From Vibrio astriarenae (GTDB lineage Bacteria > Pseudomonadota > Gammaproteobacteria > Enterobacterales > Vibrionaceae), in the NCBI RefSeq assembly GCF_010587385.1, contig NZ_CP047475.1, positions 1,550,001-1,614,000 of the forward strand: a DNA stretch of 64,000 bases. The letters are read 5' to 3'. Within the stretch, counting starts at the first letter, position 1, and the number at the start of each line of letters is the position of its first letter. Of this stretch, positions 39,165-47,707 are shown in pieces. The position numbers and the translations under genes were made by a program. The notes beneath the pieces are model-generated. The model saw nothing but the letters and a program-made list of their open reading frames with translations, searched no databases and was not told the DNA's origin.

Positions 39165-39597
39165 GTTATTAAGAGTCAATCTCTAAATTAGATTTCTCGA
39201 ACGAACGTGATCGCGTAAAAATGTTTGTAGAGGTGGCGCATCATCGTTGGAGTCGGGTCTCCCTCCAGAAGCCCTTTCGCTTCCATAAGGCGTTCCATAC
39301 TCACGCGGGTTTGGCTTAGCGGAGAGCCTTTTTCGTTTCTTCGGTTTAATGAACTGATTTAATGAGTTTTGCATGATGTTCTCGCATAACCCTATTCCAT
39401 CAGGTATTCGCCTTCCATGTGGTACCAATAGATTTTTGCAACACGCTTTCTAAATGACGCATGTTTTTGTTTTCTATCAGCGTATGAAAACCAGGCTCGA
39501 CCGGATAGGTCATTTCATGACATTTTAATCTTGGAGCAAAAATAAAGGGCTTGGATTTGATTCCAAGCCCTTCAATTAAGGGAACAACATTGACCAA
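39165..39597 (-). other. Region without a confirmed gene: two overlapping small minus-strand frames
   Basis: Two minus-strand frames are open across about 39175-39374. One, from ATG 39374 to a stop at 39183, would encode 63 basic residues (MQNSLNQFIKPKKRKR...). The other ends in a TAA near 39180 and reads more like a normal protein (NEKGSPLSQTRVSMERLMEA, then KGLLEGDPTPTMMRHLYKHF), but has only GTG/ATG starts without a ribosome site. Either may be a small gene or a remnant. The part from 39430 to 39544 shows nothing convincing; 39545-39572 is a terminator. Confidence 0.3.
39545..39572 (-). terminator. Terminator of the transporter/response-regulator operon
   Basis: Eleven-base stem AAGGGCTTGGA / TCCAAGCCCTT with a 6-nt loop. 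On the minus strand it is followed by TATTTTTG. It lies 26 nt after the response-regulator stop. Confidence 0.88.
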
Positions 39598-40074
39598 CTA
39601 GCCCTTCATTCTCTCGAACACCGTCTGCGGGTCTAAATACTCAATCATGGGTAGGTGGTCTAACTTATGATCAAATACATAATGGGTCGCGAGAACCCTT
39701 ACGGTATCCACCAATCTTTGCGCGTCCCAAGGCTTTTCAAAATAGTGGCCGACGCCCGCCTCGTTGATCGCTTGAATCGTGTCACTGTGTGTTGCTTGTC
39801 CTGTTAGCAATACCTTTTTAGTATCGACAAAACGACTGTCTGTATGAATCTCCTTCAGTAGCTCAACACCTGTTTTATCTGGCATTACATGGTCAGATAC
39901 GACAACAGCAACGTAGTGCCCCTCCGCATCGAGATCTTCCATCAAATCGAATGCTTCATCAGCAGATTCGCAATCCTCAACTCTGAGCCAGTCATTGAGT
40001 GGGGCTAAGTCTGCAACCACAGCGCTCAGCACTTCACGTTGGTCATCAACACAAATTACATACAATGCTTCCAT
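39598..40074 (-). CDS. Response regulator, receiver domain plus short C-terminal extension
   Basis: Cytoplasmic protein of 158 residues. The receiver domain shows the acidic pair in VICVDDQREVL, the phospho-acceptor aspartate in VVVSDHVMP, the threonine in VLLTGQA and the lysine in YFEKPWDAQRL. No DNA-binding or enzyme domain follows, only about 35 residues (HYVFDHKLDHLP...). The frame reaches 40107, but ATG 40074 has GGAGG five bases upstream. It starts 16 nt after the DASS transporter stop, so it is encoded in the transporter's operon, without a histidine kinase nearby. Confidence 0.88.
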   Translation of the reverse strand: MEALYVICVDDQREVLSAVVADLAPLNDWLRVEDCESADEAFDLMEDLDAEGHYVAVVVSDHVMPDKTGVELLKEIHTDSRFVDTKKVLLTGQATHSDTIQAINEAGVGHYFEKPWDAQRLVDTVRVLATHYVFDHKLDHLPMIEYLDPQTVFERMKG

Positions 40075-40090
40075 CTTAATCCTCCATGAA

Positions 40091-41509
40091 CTACTGAATA
40101 AAGCCAATGATGTTTAGCATCCACACCATTACAAAGCTTAAAGCAACACCGATCACACCTAAGATAACTCCGACACGTGCCATCTGCTTTGTATTAACAA
40201 AACCTGTTGCGTGCGCCAAAGCATTTGGCGGAGTACTAATCGGCAAAGACATACCCAATGAAGCTGCAAACGTCACAACCAAAATCAAGGTCATAATGCC
40301 ACCCAGCGGGACGAGCCCCTCCATCGACATACCAAGCGCAGCCATGATTGGCATTAACAAGTTAGCCGTTGCCGTATGCGACATAAAGTTTGCCATTAAC
40401 AAACAAAGTGCTGCCGCTCCAAGGAGCACAGCGTAAGGAGAAAGCATCCCAAATGGAATACTCCCAACAACCAACTTGGCGAGTCCCGTTTTATCAAGCG
40501 CCAATCCAAGTGCGATACCACCAGACACCAACCAGAGCACATCCCAAGAGATCCCTTTTAGATCTTCCTTGTTAATGATGCCTGTCATTGAAAATACAGC
40601 GACCGGTATAAGCGCAACAGTATATGAGTTCATTCCATGCGCAGAGCCCATTAACCACAATAAGATAGTCAGGCCAAAGGTTATGTAAACCGTGATCGCC
40701 TTCGGTGTTTTAAGAAACTTGCCCTTGATATCGAGGTTAACAGTCGCTTGGTCGGATGGATACAACTTGCACATCAAAACCCAAGCAATAGCCATCATCA
40801 CAACCACAAAAGGAATCCCAAATGCCATCCACTCTCCAAACGTAATTGAGTGCTCATCTACTAAGTATTTGAGTGCGATCGCATTAGGGGGGGTGCCTAT
40901 CGGTGTGCCGATACCACCAATGTTTGCTGCTACCGGAATACAGAGCGCCAGCGCAATTCGTCCTTTGTCTTCGTGACCAAATACGGCGATAACCGGTGCT
41001 AAAATAGAGAGCATCATCGCGGTCGTCGCCGTGTTAGACATAAACATAGAGAAAATGCCAGTAATGAGCATCAAACCAAGCATCACATACTTAGGTTGGT
41101 TACCAAAAGGTTTGAGCATGACACGTGCAAGGTTTACATCTAGACGATATTTCGTCGCTGCCATTGCCAAGAAGAAACCACCGAGGAATAGCATAATGAT
41201 TGGGCTAGAAAACGTGGCCATTAAGTCCTGATGGGACAATACTTCCCCAAACTCAGGTTGCCCCGCTCCGCTTCTAAACCACAAGATCCCTTTGTCGGAT
41301 AGAAGTAGCAATTCAAGTACGATAACAACCACTGAGGTCGCGTAAATCGGGATAGGCTCGAAGACCCAACATAGAGCAGCGAGAAAGAAGATCGCAATCA
41401 CGCGTTGTTGAATAACCGTTAGTCCATCAAAAGGAAAAGCACTCGTTGGTAGCAATAGGATGACCAACGGGATCACTAGCGGAATAACGAACTTTAACGA
41501 CAGTTTCAT
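40091..41509 (-). CDS. DASS/SLC13 family sodium-coupled anion (dicarboxylate-type) transporter
   Basis: Inner-membrane carrier of about 472 residues with roughly eleven hydrophobic segments and two hairpin repeats. The first substrate motif, SNT, is at ~158-160 (FMSNTATTAMML). The second repeat reads SHT at ~377-379 (FMSHTATANLLM) where SNT is usual. The nearby GTPIGTPPNA and LPISTPPNA sequences form the Na+ sites. Likely substrates are C4-dicarboxylates or related anions. The frame is open to 41563, but ATG 41509 starts the first helix. It is followed by a response regulator in the same operon. Confidence 0.87.
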   Translation of the reverse strand: MKLSLKFVIPLVIPLVILLLPTSAFPFDGLTVIQQRVIAIFFLAALCWVFEPIPIYATSVVVIVLELLLLSDKGILWFRSGAGQPEFGEVLSHQDLMATFSSPIIMLFLGGFFLAMAATKYRLDVNLARVMLKPFGNQPKYVMLGLMLITGIFSMFMSNTATTAMMLSILAPVIAVFGHEDKGRIALALCIPVAANIGGIGTPIGTPPNAIALKYLVDEHSITFGEWMAFGIPFVVVMMAIAWVLMCKLYPSDQATVNLDIKGKFLKTPKAITVYITFGLTILLWLMGSAHGMNSYTVALIPVAVFSMTGIINKEDLKGISWDVLWLVSGGIALGLALDKTGLAKLVVGSIPFGMLSPYAVLLGAAALCLLMANFMSHTATANLLMPIMAALGMSMEGLVPLGGIMTLILVVTFAASLGMSLPISTPPNALAHATGFVNTKQMARVGVILGVIGVALSFVMVWMLNIIGFIQ

Positions 41510-41687
41510 AATGTCTTTAATTCCATTTAAGCGGTACCATAAACAAATAGTGTTCAGTTTCAATAACTAAACACTGAGCTGTTGTATTTTTACTCAATGT
41601 TACAAAGCATTACTTAGCGTTAGATCAATGAATAGTCAGACACTTAGCGTATTAAGCACAAAATTCCAGATACGCGCACCAACCATC

Positions 41688-41703
41688 ACGCAAACGTTTG
41701 CTT
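41688..41703 (+). promoter_or_regulatory. Predicted PurR operator upstream of purT
   Basis: ACGCAAACGTTTGCTT is nearly identical to the PurR box ACGCAAACGTTTGCGT. It lies about 70 bp before the purT start, consistent with purine repression. Confidence 0.8.
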
Positions 41704-41770
41704 TTAGTCAAATATCCAGTATCATCCGCACCCAATAATCATGTTCGCGAAAGCACTAAGAGGATTTTCT

Positions 41771-42946
41771 ATGTTTGGTACTGCGACGGCTAAGAGTGCA
41801 ACAAAAGTATTGCTACTCGGTTCTGGTGAATTAGGTAAAGAAGTGGCTATCGAATGCCAACGCCTTGGTTTTGAAGTGATTGCTTGTGATCGTTATGAGA
41901 ACGCTCCAGCAATGCAAGTGGCTCACCGAAGTTATGCCATTGATATGTTGGACGGTGATGCGCTAGAAGCTCTGATTAAAAAAGAGCAACCAGATTACGT
42001 AGTGCCAGAGATTGAAGCGATTGCAACAGACAAACTTGTCGAGCTGGAAGAACAAGGTCTCAATGTTGTTCCAACCGCAAAAGCAACGAAACTGACGATG
42101 AATCGTGAAGGTATTCGCCGCCTTGCTGCTGAAGAGCTTGGGCTGACGACTTCTCCATATCAGTTTGCAGATGATTATGACTCTTTTGTAGCGGCTGTGA
42201 ATCAAGTTGGCGTTCCATGCGTGTGTAAGCCAGTGATGAGCTCTTCAGGCAAAGGCCAAAGTGTGATTAAGACACTAGACGATGTCGATCGCGCTTGGGA
42301 ATATGCTCAAGAAGGTGGTCGTACTGGTGCTGGTCGTGTGATTGTTGAAGGATTTATTGATTTTGATTACGAAATTACGCTACTGACAGTACGTGCAGTG
42401 GATGGTGTTCATTTCTGTGCTCCAATCGGTCACCGTCAAGAAGATGGTGATTACCGTGAATCTTGGCAGCCTCAAGCCATGTCAGATACCGCACTTAAAG
42501 CAGCGGAACATGCCGCAGAGCAAATTGTTAATGCCCTTGGTGGCTTTGGTATTTTTGGCGTCGAGCTATTCATCAAAGGTGACACTGTCATCTTTAACGA
42601 GGTTTCCCCTCGCCCACATGACACAGGCCTTGTCACGCTGATGTCACAAGACATGTCAGAGTTTGCTCTCCACGTGCGTGCCTTTACAAAGCAACCCGTC
42701 GCACAAATCACGCAATACGGCCCATCTGCTTCAGCCGTTATTCTCGGCCAAGGTCAATCACAAGACATTCAGTTCGATGGCCTGTCAGATGCAGTGAGCG
42801 CTCCACAAACTCAGCTACGTCTATTTGGTAAGCCAGACATCAATGGCCGCCGCCGTTTAGGTGTTGCTATCACGCGTCGTTCTGGTATTGAACAAGCAAT
42901 CCAAGACGCTGTTGAAGCAGCAGGAAAAGTAAAAGTCATTTACTAA
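41771..42946 (+). CDS. purT: Formate-dependent phosphoribosylglycinamide formyltransferase PurT
   Basis: ATP-grasp enzyme of 391 residues that formylates GAR with formate and ATP in purine synthesis. N-terminal [16 protein letters not shown], the ATP-grasp core [14 protein letters not shown], and [15 protein letters not shown] are diagnostic. An in-frame ATG lies at 41741, but ATG 41771 follows AAGAGGA and matches the usual length. A PurR operator lies upstream. Confidence 0.95.
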   Translation: MFGTATAKSATKVLLLGSGELGKEVAIECQRLGFEVIACDRYENAPAMQVAHRSYAIDMLDGDALEALIKKEQPDYVVPEIEAIATDKLVELEEQGLNVVPTAKATKLTMNREGIRRLAAEELGLTTSPYQFADDYDSFVAAVNQVGVPCVCKPVMSSSGKGQSVIKTLDDVDRAWEYAQEGGRTGAGRVIVEGFIDFDYEITLLTVRAVDGVHFCAPIGHRQEDGDYRESWQPQAMSDTALKAAEHAAEQIVNALGGFGIFGVELFIKGDTVIFNEVSPRPHDTGLVTLMSQDMSEFALHVRAFTKQPVAQITQYGPSASAVILGQGQSQDIQFDGLSDAVSAPQTQLRLFGKPDINGRRRLGVAITRRSGIEQAIQDAVEAAGKVKVIY

Positions 42947-42970
42947 CTTTTCATCACGTCCTATCCAAGT

Positions 42971-43003
42971 AAAAAGGTCTAGCAAAATTGCTAGACCTTT
43001 TTT
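42971..43003. terminator. Terminator between purT and the cytochrome c peroxidase gene
   Basis: Stem AAAAAGGTCTAGC / GCTAGACCTTTTT with loop AAAATT. A and T runs on both sides allow it to serve both converging genes. Confidence 0.9.
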
Positions 43004-43025
43004 AGTTCAACGCTTGATACCAATG

Positions 43026-44429
43026 TTAGCTAAGCGGTACGCCTTCGTACTCACCCGTTAAGGTCATCAAGAAAGCCTTAACGGCTTCAACTTCACTGTC
43101 TGACATTTCGACACCCACTTGATACTTACCCATGTAGAAAATGGCTTTTTCTAGAGTATCTGCGTAGCCATCATGGAAGTAAGGTTCTGTTAGTTCAATA
43201 TTGCGTAGCGTTGGAACCTTAAACTTGTGCATATCTTCTTCATTCTGGGTAAAGTTGTAACGCCCAAAATCTGCCTCCGTTACATCCGTACCTCGGTATG
43301 CGAAGTAGTCGCCCTTCATGCCCATGGTTTCAAACGTTTCACCGCCAAGTGCTTCACCTGCGTGACAAGTCTGACAGTCATATTTCTTAAACAGCGCCAA
43401 ACCGTGTTTCTCATGCTCGCTCATCGCATCGTCATCACCCATCATATATTGGTCAAAACGGCTGTTTGGTGTGACGAGAGTTTTCTCAAACTGAGCAATT
43501 GCGTGCGTGATCGTATCACCCGTCATTTCGCCATCGTAAGCATGTTTAAACATCGCGACGATTTCTGAATCTTCATTCAGTTTATCAATGATCTCTTGCC
43601 AATCGTTTGACCCCATCTCGATTGGGTTGAATGGTGGTCCACCAGCCTGCTCTTGAAGGTCAGCAGCGCGTCCATCCCAAAACTGTACTCTGTTGTAGAC
43701 AGCGTTGAAAACCGTTGGCGCGTTGATTCCACCAACTTGCCCGTGAATCCCGACAGAGCCCACCATGCGATCGACACCACCAGTATCTAGACCATGACAC
43801 GAAGCACATGAAACAGAATTGTCACCTGATAGCCTTACATCGTGATAGAGAACATTACCAAGTGCAACTTTGTCGGCATCGGTTTCAAACTGCGTATAGA
43901 TAGGTTGTAATACTTTAGATTTGCGCTCTTCCGGTACGGGTGAATTCGCGTGACGCTCAGTGCGTTTTTCGCTGACCCATTCACGCAGTACTGTTTTATC
44001 ATCATCACTCATACTGGCTGACCAGTGCATCGACAGATACAGCGCTGGCGGCATCGAATCATCATTAAGCACTTTTTCTAAGCGAGCCAAAGCGACTTCT
44101 GAAACAGGGTCATCCTGCTTAATGTCGTCAAGTAAAACACGCATATCAAAATGACGCATTGCAACACGTACGTCGGTTTGCATTAGCTGTTTTGCAATTG
44201 GCAACTGGGAGTAGAACGGCATGTCACTATTTGGTGTATGACAGTAACCACAGCCTTTTTCTGTGAGTACCTGCATCGCTTGATAATCAAGCGAACTCTT
44301 GTCTAAATGCTCGAACTCTTCCAACTGCTGCTCTGCCAATACTTGATCACTTTGACCAACAAAATAGACGGTGCCTAGATAAGCGGCCACACCTATCCCG
44401 ATGGCGCCTGCGAGTGTTTTGATCTTCAT
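43026..44429 (-). CDS. ccp: Tri-haem cytochrome c peroxidase (E. coli Ccp/YhjA type)
   Basis: Periplasm-facing peroxidase of 467 residues that reduces H2O2 with electrons from the respiratory chain. An N-terminal hydrophobic anchor (about 5-25) is followed by three CxxCH haem sites: CGYCH at residue 60, CASCH and CQTCH. Ordinary bacterial peroxidases have two; the extra N-terminal haem is the mark of the YhjA-type quinol peroxidase. MauG/CcpA motifs such as VGSVGIHGQVGGINAPTVFNAVYN-type sequence and VPTLRNIELTEPYFHDG are present. A perfect FNR box upstream suggests oxygen-limited induction. Confidence 0.92.
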   Translation of the reverse strand: MKIKTLAGAIGIGVAAYLGTVYFVGQSDQVLAEQQLEEFEHLDKSSLDYQAMQVLTEKGCGYCHTPNSDMPFYSQLPIAKQLMQTDVRVAMRHFDMRVLLDDIKQDDPVSEVALARLEKVLNDDSMPPALYLSMHWSASMSDDDKTVLREWVSEKRTERHANSPVPEERKSKVLQPIYTQFETDADKVALGNVLYHDVRLSGDNSVSCASCHGLDTGGVDRMVGSVGIHGQVGGINAPTVFNAVYNRVQFWDGRAADLQEQAGGPPFNPIEMGSNDWQEIIDKLNEDSEIVAMFKHAYDGEMTGDTITHAIAQFEKTLVTPNSRFDQYMMGDDDAMSEHEKHGLALFKKYDCQTCHAGEALGGETFETMGMKGDYFAYRGTDVTEADFGRYNFTQNEEDMHKFKVPTLRNIELTEPYFHDGYADTLEKAIFYMGKYQVGVEMSDSEVEAVKAFLMTLTGEYEGVPLS

Positions 44430-44520
44430 TTTATATCCCCAATAACAATCTGGTTGTAAGCTATTGAAAATATGGGAACTATAACAATGAAATAGTGGAA
44501 TTAAGTTTATCGAGAAAATC

Positions 44521-44558
44521 GATTAGTCGAGCATTTAACATTATTAGCCCGACTAATC
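44521..44558. repeat. Inverted repeat in the ccp leader
   Basis: GATTAGTCG and CGACTAATC are perfect 9-base complements separated by 20 nt. They would lie in the long 5' untranslated region if ccp is transcribed from the FNR-type promoter. It may be an mRNA hairpin or a second operator. Confidence 0.45.
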
Positions 44559-44622
44559 AGTATCTTACGCATAGATGTTATAAATAGTGTACGATTGTTT
44601 TGAAACTATATCAGAGGGTTTA

Positions 44623-44636
44623 TTGATACAAATCAA
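44623..44636 (-). promoter_or_regulatory. Predicted FNR site upstream of ccp
   Basis: TTGAT-ACAA-ATCAA is a perfect match to the FNR consensus TTGAT-N4-ATCAA. It is ~195 bp from the ccp start codon. E. coli ccp (yhjA) is FNR-controlled, which supports the call. Confidence 0.75.
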
Positions 44637-44744
44637 GTCGTTATGATAGAGCGATTCACTATACAATTTGAGTAAATTCGAAATTAAGACGCGCAATACC
44701 TGTCAAAGACTCGTATTGCGCGTACTCGAAATCAGCCTATCGAC

Positions 44745-45401
44745 TTAGCAAGAGGGTTTAGTCAGCAACAAAACCGTCTCGGAAAAGTACGTTAGCCCTT
44801 TACCGGCGCGTTTAGGATGATTTTCGTCAGCGACATCTGTCGCTAAGCGATCAATCTGATAGCCTTTGAAGAGCGATTCTATTTCCCTTTCTAAAACACT
44901 GAACGGTGGTCCAGACATCTCGCTTTGATCATACTCCAGAGTCACCAACAGAATTCTTCCACCTGGTTTTAGCAAAGAGTCGATGCGTTTTGCGTAATCT
45001 GATCGCATCTCAATAGGCAGAGCGATAAGTGCTGCTCGATCATAAACGAGTTCAACAGGTTCTATGGGGGCGGAAAAGATATCACCTGTATAAATAGACA
45101 GTTCATCAAACTGGTACAGCTCATGTTGCCCCGACAGTGTGGTGACCATCGGAGTGTAAAAGTGCTCTGAGAAAAAGGCGCGTACCGCGATGTTACTTAA
45201 CTCTACCCCTTGGACATCATCGTGTTTGCTCGCAAGCCAAACGAGGTCCTCGCTTTTTCCACACAAAGGGACAAAAACTTTATCTTCACGCTGTGGATTT
45301 AGTGCTTGCCAATGGGTTGTCAGTAATGGATTTACATCTTCCAAATGGAAGCCTATTTTGTTTGAGGCCCACTTGCTGTGCCAAAACTCTGGATCTTTCA
45401 T
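44745..45401 (-). CDS. tpm: Thiopurine S-methyltransferase Tpm
   Basis: SAM-dependent methyltransferase of 218 residues: N-terminal [21 protein letters not shown], the SAM site [15 protein letters not shown], and [18 protein letters not shown]. Family members methylate thiopurines and tellurite or selenium compounds; the natural substrate is unclear. It lies beside ihfA, both leftward, with the ihfA terminator in between. Confidence 0.93.
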   Translation of the reverse strand: MKDPEFWHSKWASNKIGFHLEDVNPLLTTHWQALNPQREDKVFVPLCGKSEDLVWLASKHDDVQGVELSNIAVRAFFSEHFYTPMVTTLSGQHELYQFDELSIYTGDIFSAPIEPVELVYDRAALIALPIEMRSDYAKRIDSLLKPGGRILLVTLEYDQSEMSGPPFSVLEREIESLFKGYQIDRLATDVADENHPKRAGKGLTYFSETVLLLTKPSC

Positions 45402-45510
45402 TCTCTTACCGTGCTGCTTGTTGATTGCCGGTTATGATAAGTCAAAAACCCAATGAGTGGCTACCTCAGATAATCGACGAATTGAATGGTAATCTGCTCC
45501 ACACTCCAGG

Positions 45511-45542
45511 CAATAAAAAAGCGACCACTCGGGTCGCTTTCT
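45511..45542 (-). terminator. Terminator of ihfA
   Basis: On the minus strand AAGCGACC pairs with GGTCGCTT, then TTTTATTG. It lies 16 nt after the ihfA stop codon. Confidence 0.88.
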
Positions 45543-45557
45543 CATTTTGAGAGGGGC

Positions 45558-45854
45558 TTATCCATCAACCTTTATACTCTCGACGCGAGATTTCAGTTTT
45601 TGTCCCGGACGGAACGTAACCACACGTCTTGCTGAGATTGGAATGTCTTCGCCAGTTTTAGGATTTCGTCCTGGACGTTCATTCTTGTCGCGTAGGTCAA
45701 AATTACCAAAACCCGATAACTTTACCTGTTCGCCATTCTCAAGAGCCTTGCGAATTTCTTCAAAAAAGACTTCAACCGTTTCCTTGGCGTCCCGTTTGCT
45801 GTAATCCAGTTTCTCAAACAGGTTCTCTGCCAAATCGGCTTTAGTGAGCGCCAT
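45558..45854 (-). CDS. ihfA: Integration host factor subunit alpha
   Basis: DNA-bending protein subunit of 98 residues, nearly identical in pattern to known IHF-alpha ([16 protein letters not shown], the beta-arm [24 protein letters not shown]). It pairs with IHF-beta, encoded elsewhere. In many relatives ihfA follows pheT; here a 547-nt non-coding stretch and a divergent tolC-like gene lie upstream instead. Confidence 0.96.
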   Translation of the reverse strand: MALTKADLAENLFEKLDYSKRDAKETVEVFFEEIRKALENGEQVKLSGFGNFDLRDKNERPGRNPKTGEDIPISARRVVTFRPGQKLKSRVESIKVDG

Positions 45855-46401
45855 AAAACTTCCCTCAAAGCTGTGTTAACTCATCGCTGCATGTATGCAG
45901 CACCTTACTTTTGTTCAATCTTTCAATGACCTAGAGACCAAACTAGGGAAAGTGTAAGCCAAGCTTATGATTTTCGCCAACTTTTTAAATAATATTCGTT
46001 AAAAAATTATCAGCCGATCTCATCTTTCATTTTTAAAACGTTCAGGACTAGGCTCCTAACTATATAAATATCAGTAACTTAATCATAAATTAGCAACAGT
46101 GTACAAATGCTAATTGTCGCTAAGTGTCTGTGTTAGATTGCTTTAAAGATGCCAAGCAAAAGTGTGTAGAGCACAATCGAACTAAAGTTCACCTATTAGC
46201 CTGCTTAGAGTCACACATTTCTCAATTACGATAATCATTAACAAATCGTCATTTTTCACTACATTAACCTTTAAATTGATCATTCTTCAACTATCCTAAA
46301 TAAGTAGTTGGTACAAATAACAAAAATCATGATTATCCGATACTTAGCTTAAACGATGATTGTTTAAGGTTACGCCTCAGAGGTGTCAAAGGAGATACAA
46401 G
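45855..46401. other. Long AT-rich region between ihfA and the TolC-like gene
   Basis: About 547 bases, AT-rich, with no convincing ORF. It must hold two divergent promoters. A 15-of-19 Fur-box match lies at 46224-46242. No riboswitch was recognised. Confidence 0.5.
46224..46242 (+). promoter_or_regulatory. Weak Fur-box-like sequence
   Basis: AATTACGATAATCATTAAC matches GATAATGATAATCATTATC at 15 of 19 positions. It is ~160 bp from the next start codon in AT-rich DNA, where such matches arise by chance. Confidence 0.25.
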
Positions 46402-47706
46402 GTGAAGTGGAATACTAAATTAGCGCTAAGCATGATCGCACTTGCCACCAGTAGTACTCATGCTCAAACGTTAGAGCAAGCGGTAGCTCATACGATAAAA
46501 ACGAATCCTAGCATCAAAGCCCAATACAACGAATTCATTAGTAAACGCTACCTTCGAGAGTCGTCTGGAGGTCAGTACCTACCGAGTATTGACCTAGACG
46601 CCGCGATCGGAACTCAAGATTTAGAGAGAGAAGCATGGGATTTTGGGGATTACACCGGTAATGAAGTCTCAATATCTTTAACACAGTTGCTGTGGGATGG
46701 TAACGCCACACTCAACGATATGGATCGCACTGCCGCCGATGCTGAATCGGTTCGCTTGCAATTGCTTGCTGATGCAGAAGATATCGCTTTGGAGGTTGCT
46801 AGAATATATCTCGACGCAACTCAAGCCTTTGAGCTTTTAGCGCTTTCAGAGGGTAACCTGAGAACCCATAAAAAGATCTACAGTGACATTAAAAAACGCG
46901 TAGATTCCGGTATTGGCTCTACCGCTGATTTGTCCCAAGTAGAAGCACGTGTCGCCAAGGCACATGGTAATCTGCTCGCTGCGCAAAACAACATGTATGA
47001 TGTTCACACAGAGTTCACCAGAGTTGTTGGACAGGCACCACAAGGACTGATCTATCCCCGAGCAGATAACAATTTTATTCCACGTACGCTGCAGGATGCC
47101 ATCGATATCGCATTTGAGGATCACCCTGTCATTCAAGTTAGCCACGCTGATGTAGACTCTGCCAAGTTTCAGTATAAACAGTCAAAAGGGGTAAACCTGC
47201 CCACTTTTACTATTGAAGCATCTCAAACATGGCGTGATGACATGGATGGTGTCATAGGAAGCGATGATGAAGCATCGATAATGCTGCGAATGCGATACAA
47301 CCTTTATAATGGTGGTTCCGATGTTGCTAACCAAGACAATTTTGCACACCAACTTAACAAGGCAAAAGATTTAAGAGATAGCGCCTATCGTCAAGTCGAA
47401 GAAGGTCTACGACTCGCTTGGAGTGGTTTAGAATTGACCCAACAACAAAAGCTCTTCTTAGCGGATCACGTTGATTCAGCCTCCGCCACTGTTGTTGCCT
47501 ATGAAAAGCAATACAAAATAGGCAAACGTACACTCCTTGATGTTCTCAATACGGAAAACGAATTATTTGAGGCTCGTAAAGAGTTTCTTGATGCTAAGTA
47601 CGGCGAGCAATATGCGAAATATCGGATCCTTAACGCCACAGGTGTTTTGCTAGACTCGCTTCGCGTAGAGTCTCCTCAAGAGTGGCAAGAGAAGATGGAG
47701 TACTAA
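46402..47706 (+). CDS. TolC-family outer-membrane protein of a type I secretion system (AggA/LapE-like)
   Basis: Outer-membrane channel of 434 residues. GTG 46402 has AAGGAG seven bases upstream and starts a signal peptide (KWNTKLALSMIALATSSTHA). Two OEP repeats are visible: ISLTQLLWDGNATLNDMDRT with FDSGIGS-type KRVDSGIGSTADLSQVEAR, then MRMRYNLYNGGSDVANQ and YKIGKRTLLDVLNTENEL. The pattern resembles AggA/LapE agglutination-protein channels of large-adhesin exporters. It is followed 1 nt later by an OmpA-like gene. No ABC exporter, membrane-fusion protein or giant adhesin lies in the window. Confidence 0.88.
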   Translation: MKWNTKLALSMIALATSSTHAQTLEQAVAHTIKTNPSIKAQYNEFISKRYLRESSGGQYLPSIDLDAAIGTQDLEREAWDFGDYTGNEVSISLTQLLWDGNATLNDMDRTAADAESVRLQLLADAEDIALEVARIYLDATQAFELLALSEGNLRTHKKIYSDIKKRVDSGIGSTADLSQVEARVAKAHGNLLAAQNNMYDVHTEFTRVVGQAPQGLIYPRADNNFIPRTLQDAIDIAFEDHPVIQVSHADVDSAKFQYKQSKGVNLPTFTIEASQTWRDDMDGVIGSDDEASIMLRMRYNLYNGGSDVANQDNFAHQLNKAKDLRDSAYRQVEEGLRLAWSGLELTQQQKLFLADHVDSASATVVAYEKQYKIGKRTLLDVLNTENELFEARKEFLDAKYGEQYAKYRILNATGVLLDSLRVESPQEWQEKMEY

Positions 47707-47707
47707 T

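Larger units (their letters stand above)
44430..44744. other. Intergenic region between ccp and tpm
   Basis: About 315 bases with no ORF. It contains the ccp leader, an inverted repeat at 44521-44558 and an FNR site at 44623-44636. Beyond that, the sequence toward tpm shows nothing clear. Confidence 0.55.

Noticed and set aside
39400..39597. 65-codon minus-strand ORF after the response regulator
   Set aside because: It lies over the response-regulator terminator, has no ribosome site, and its composition is not convincing.
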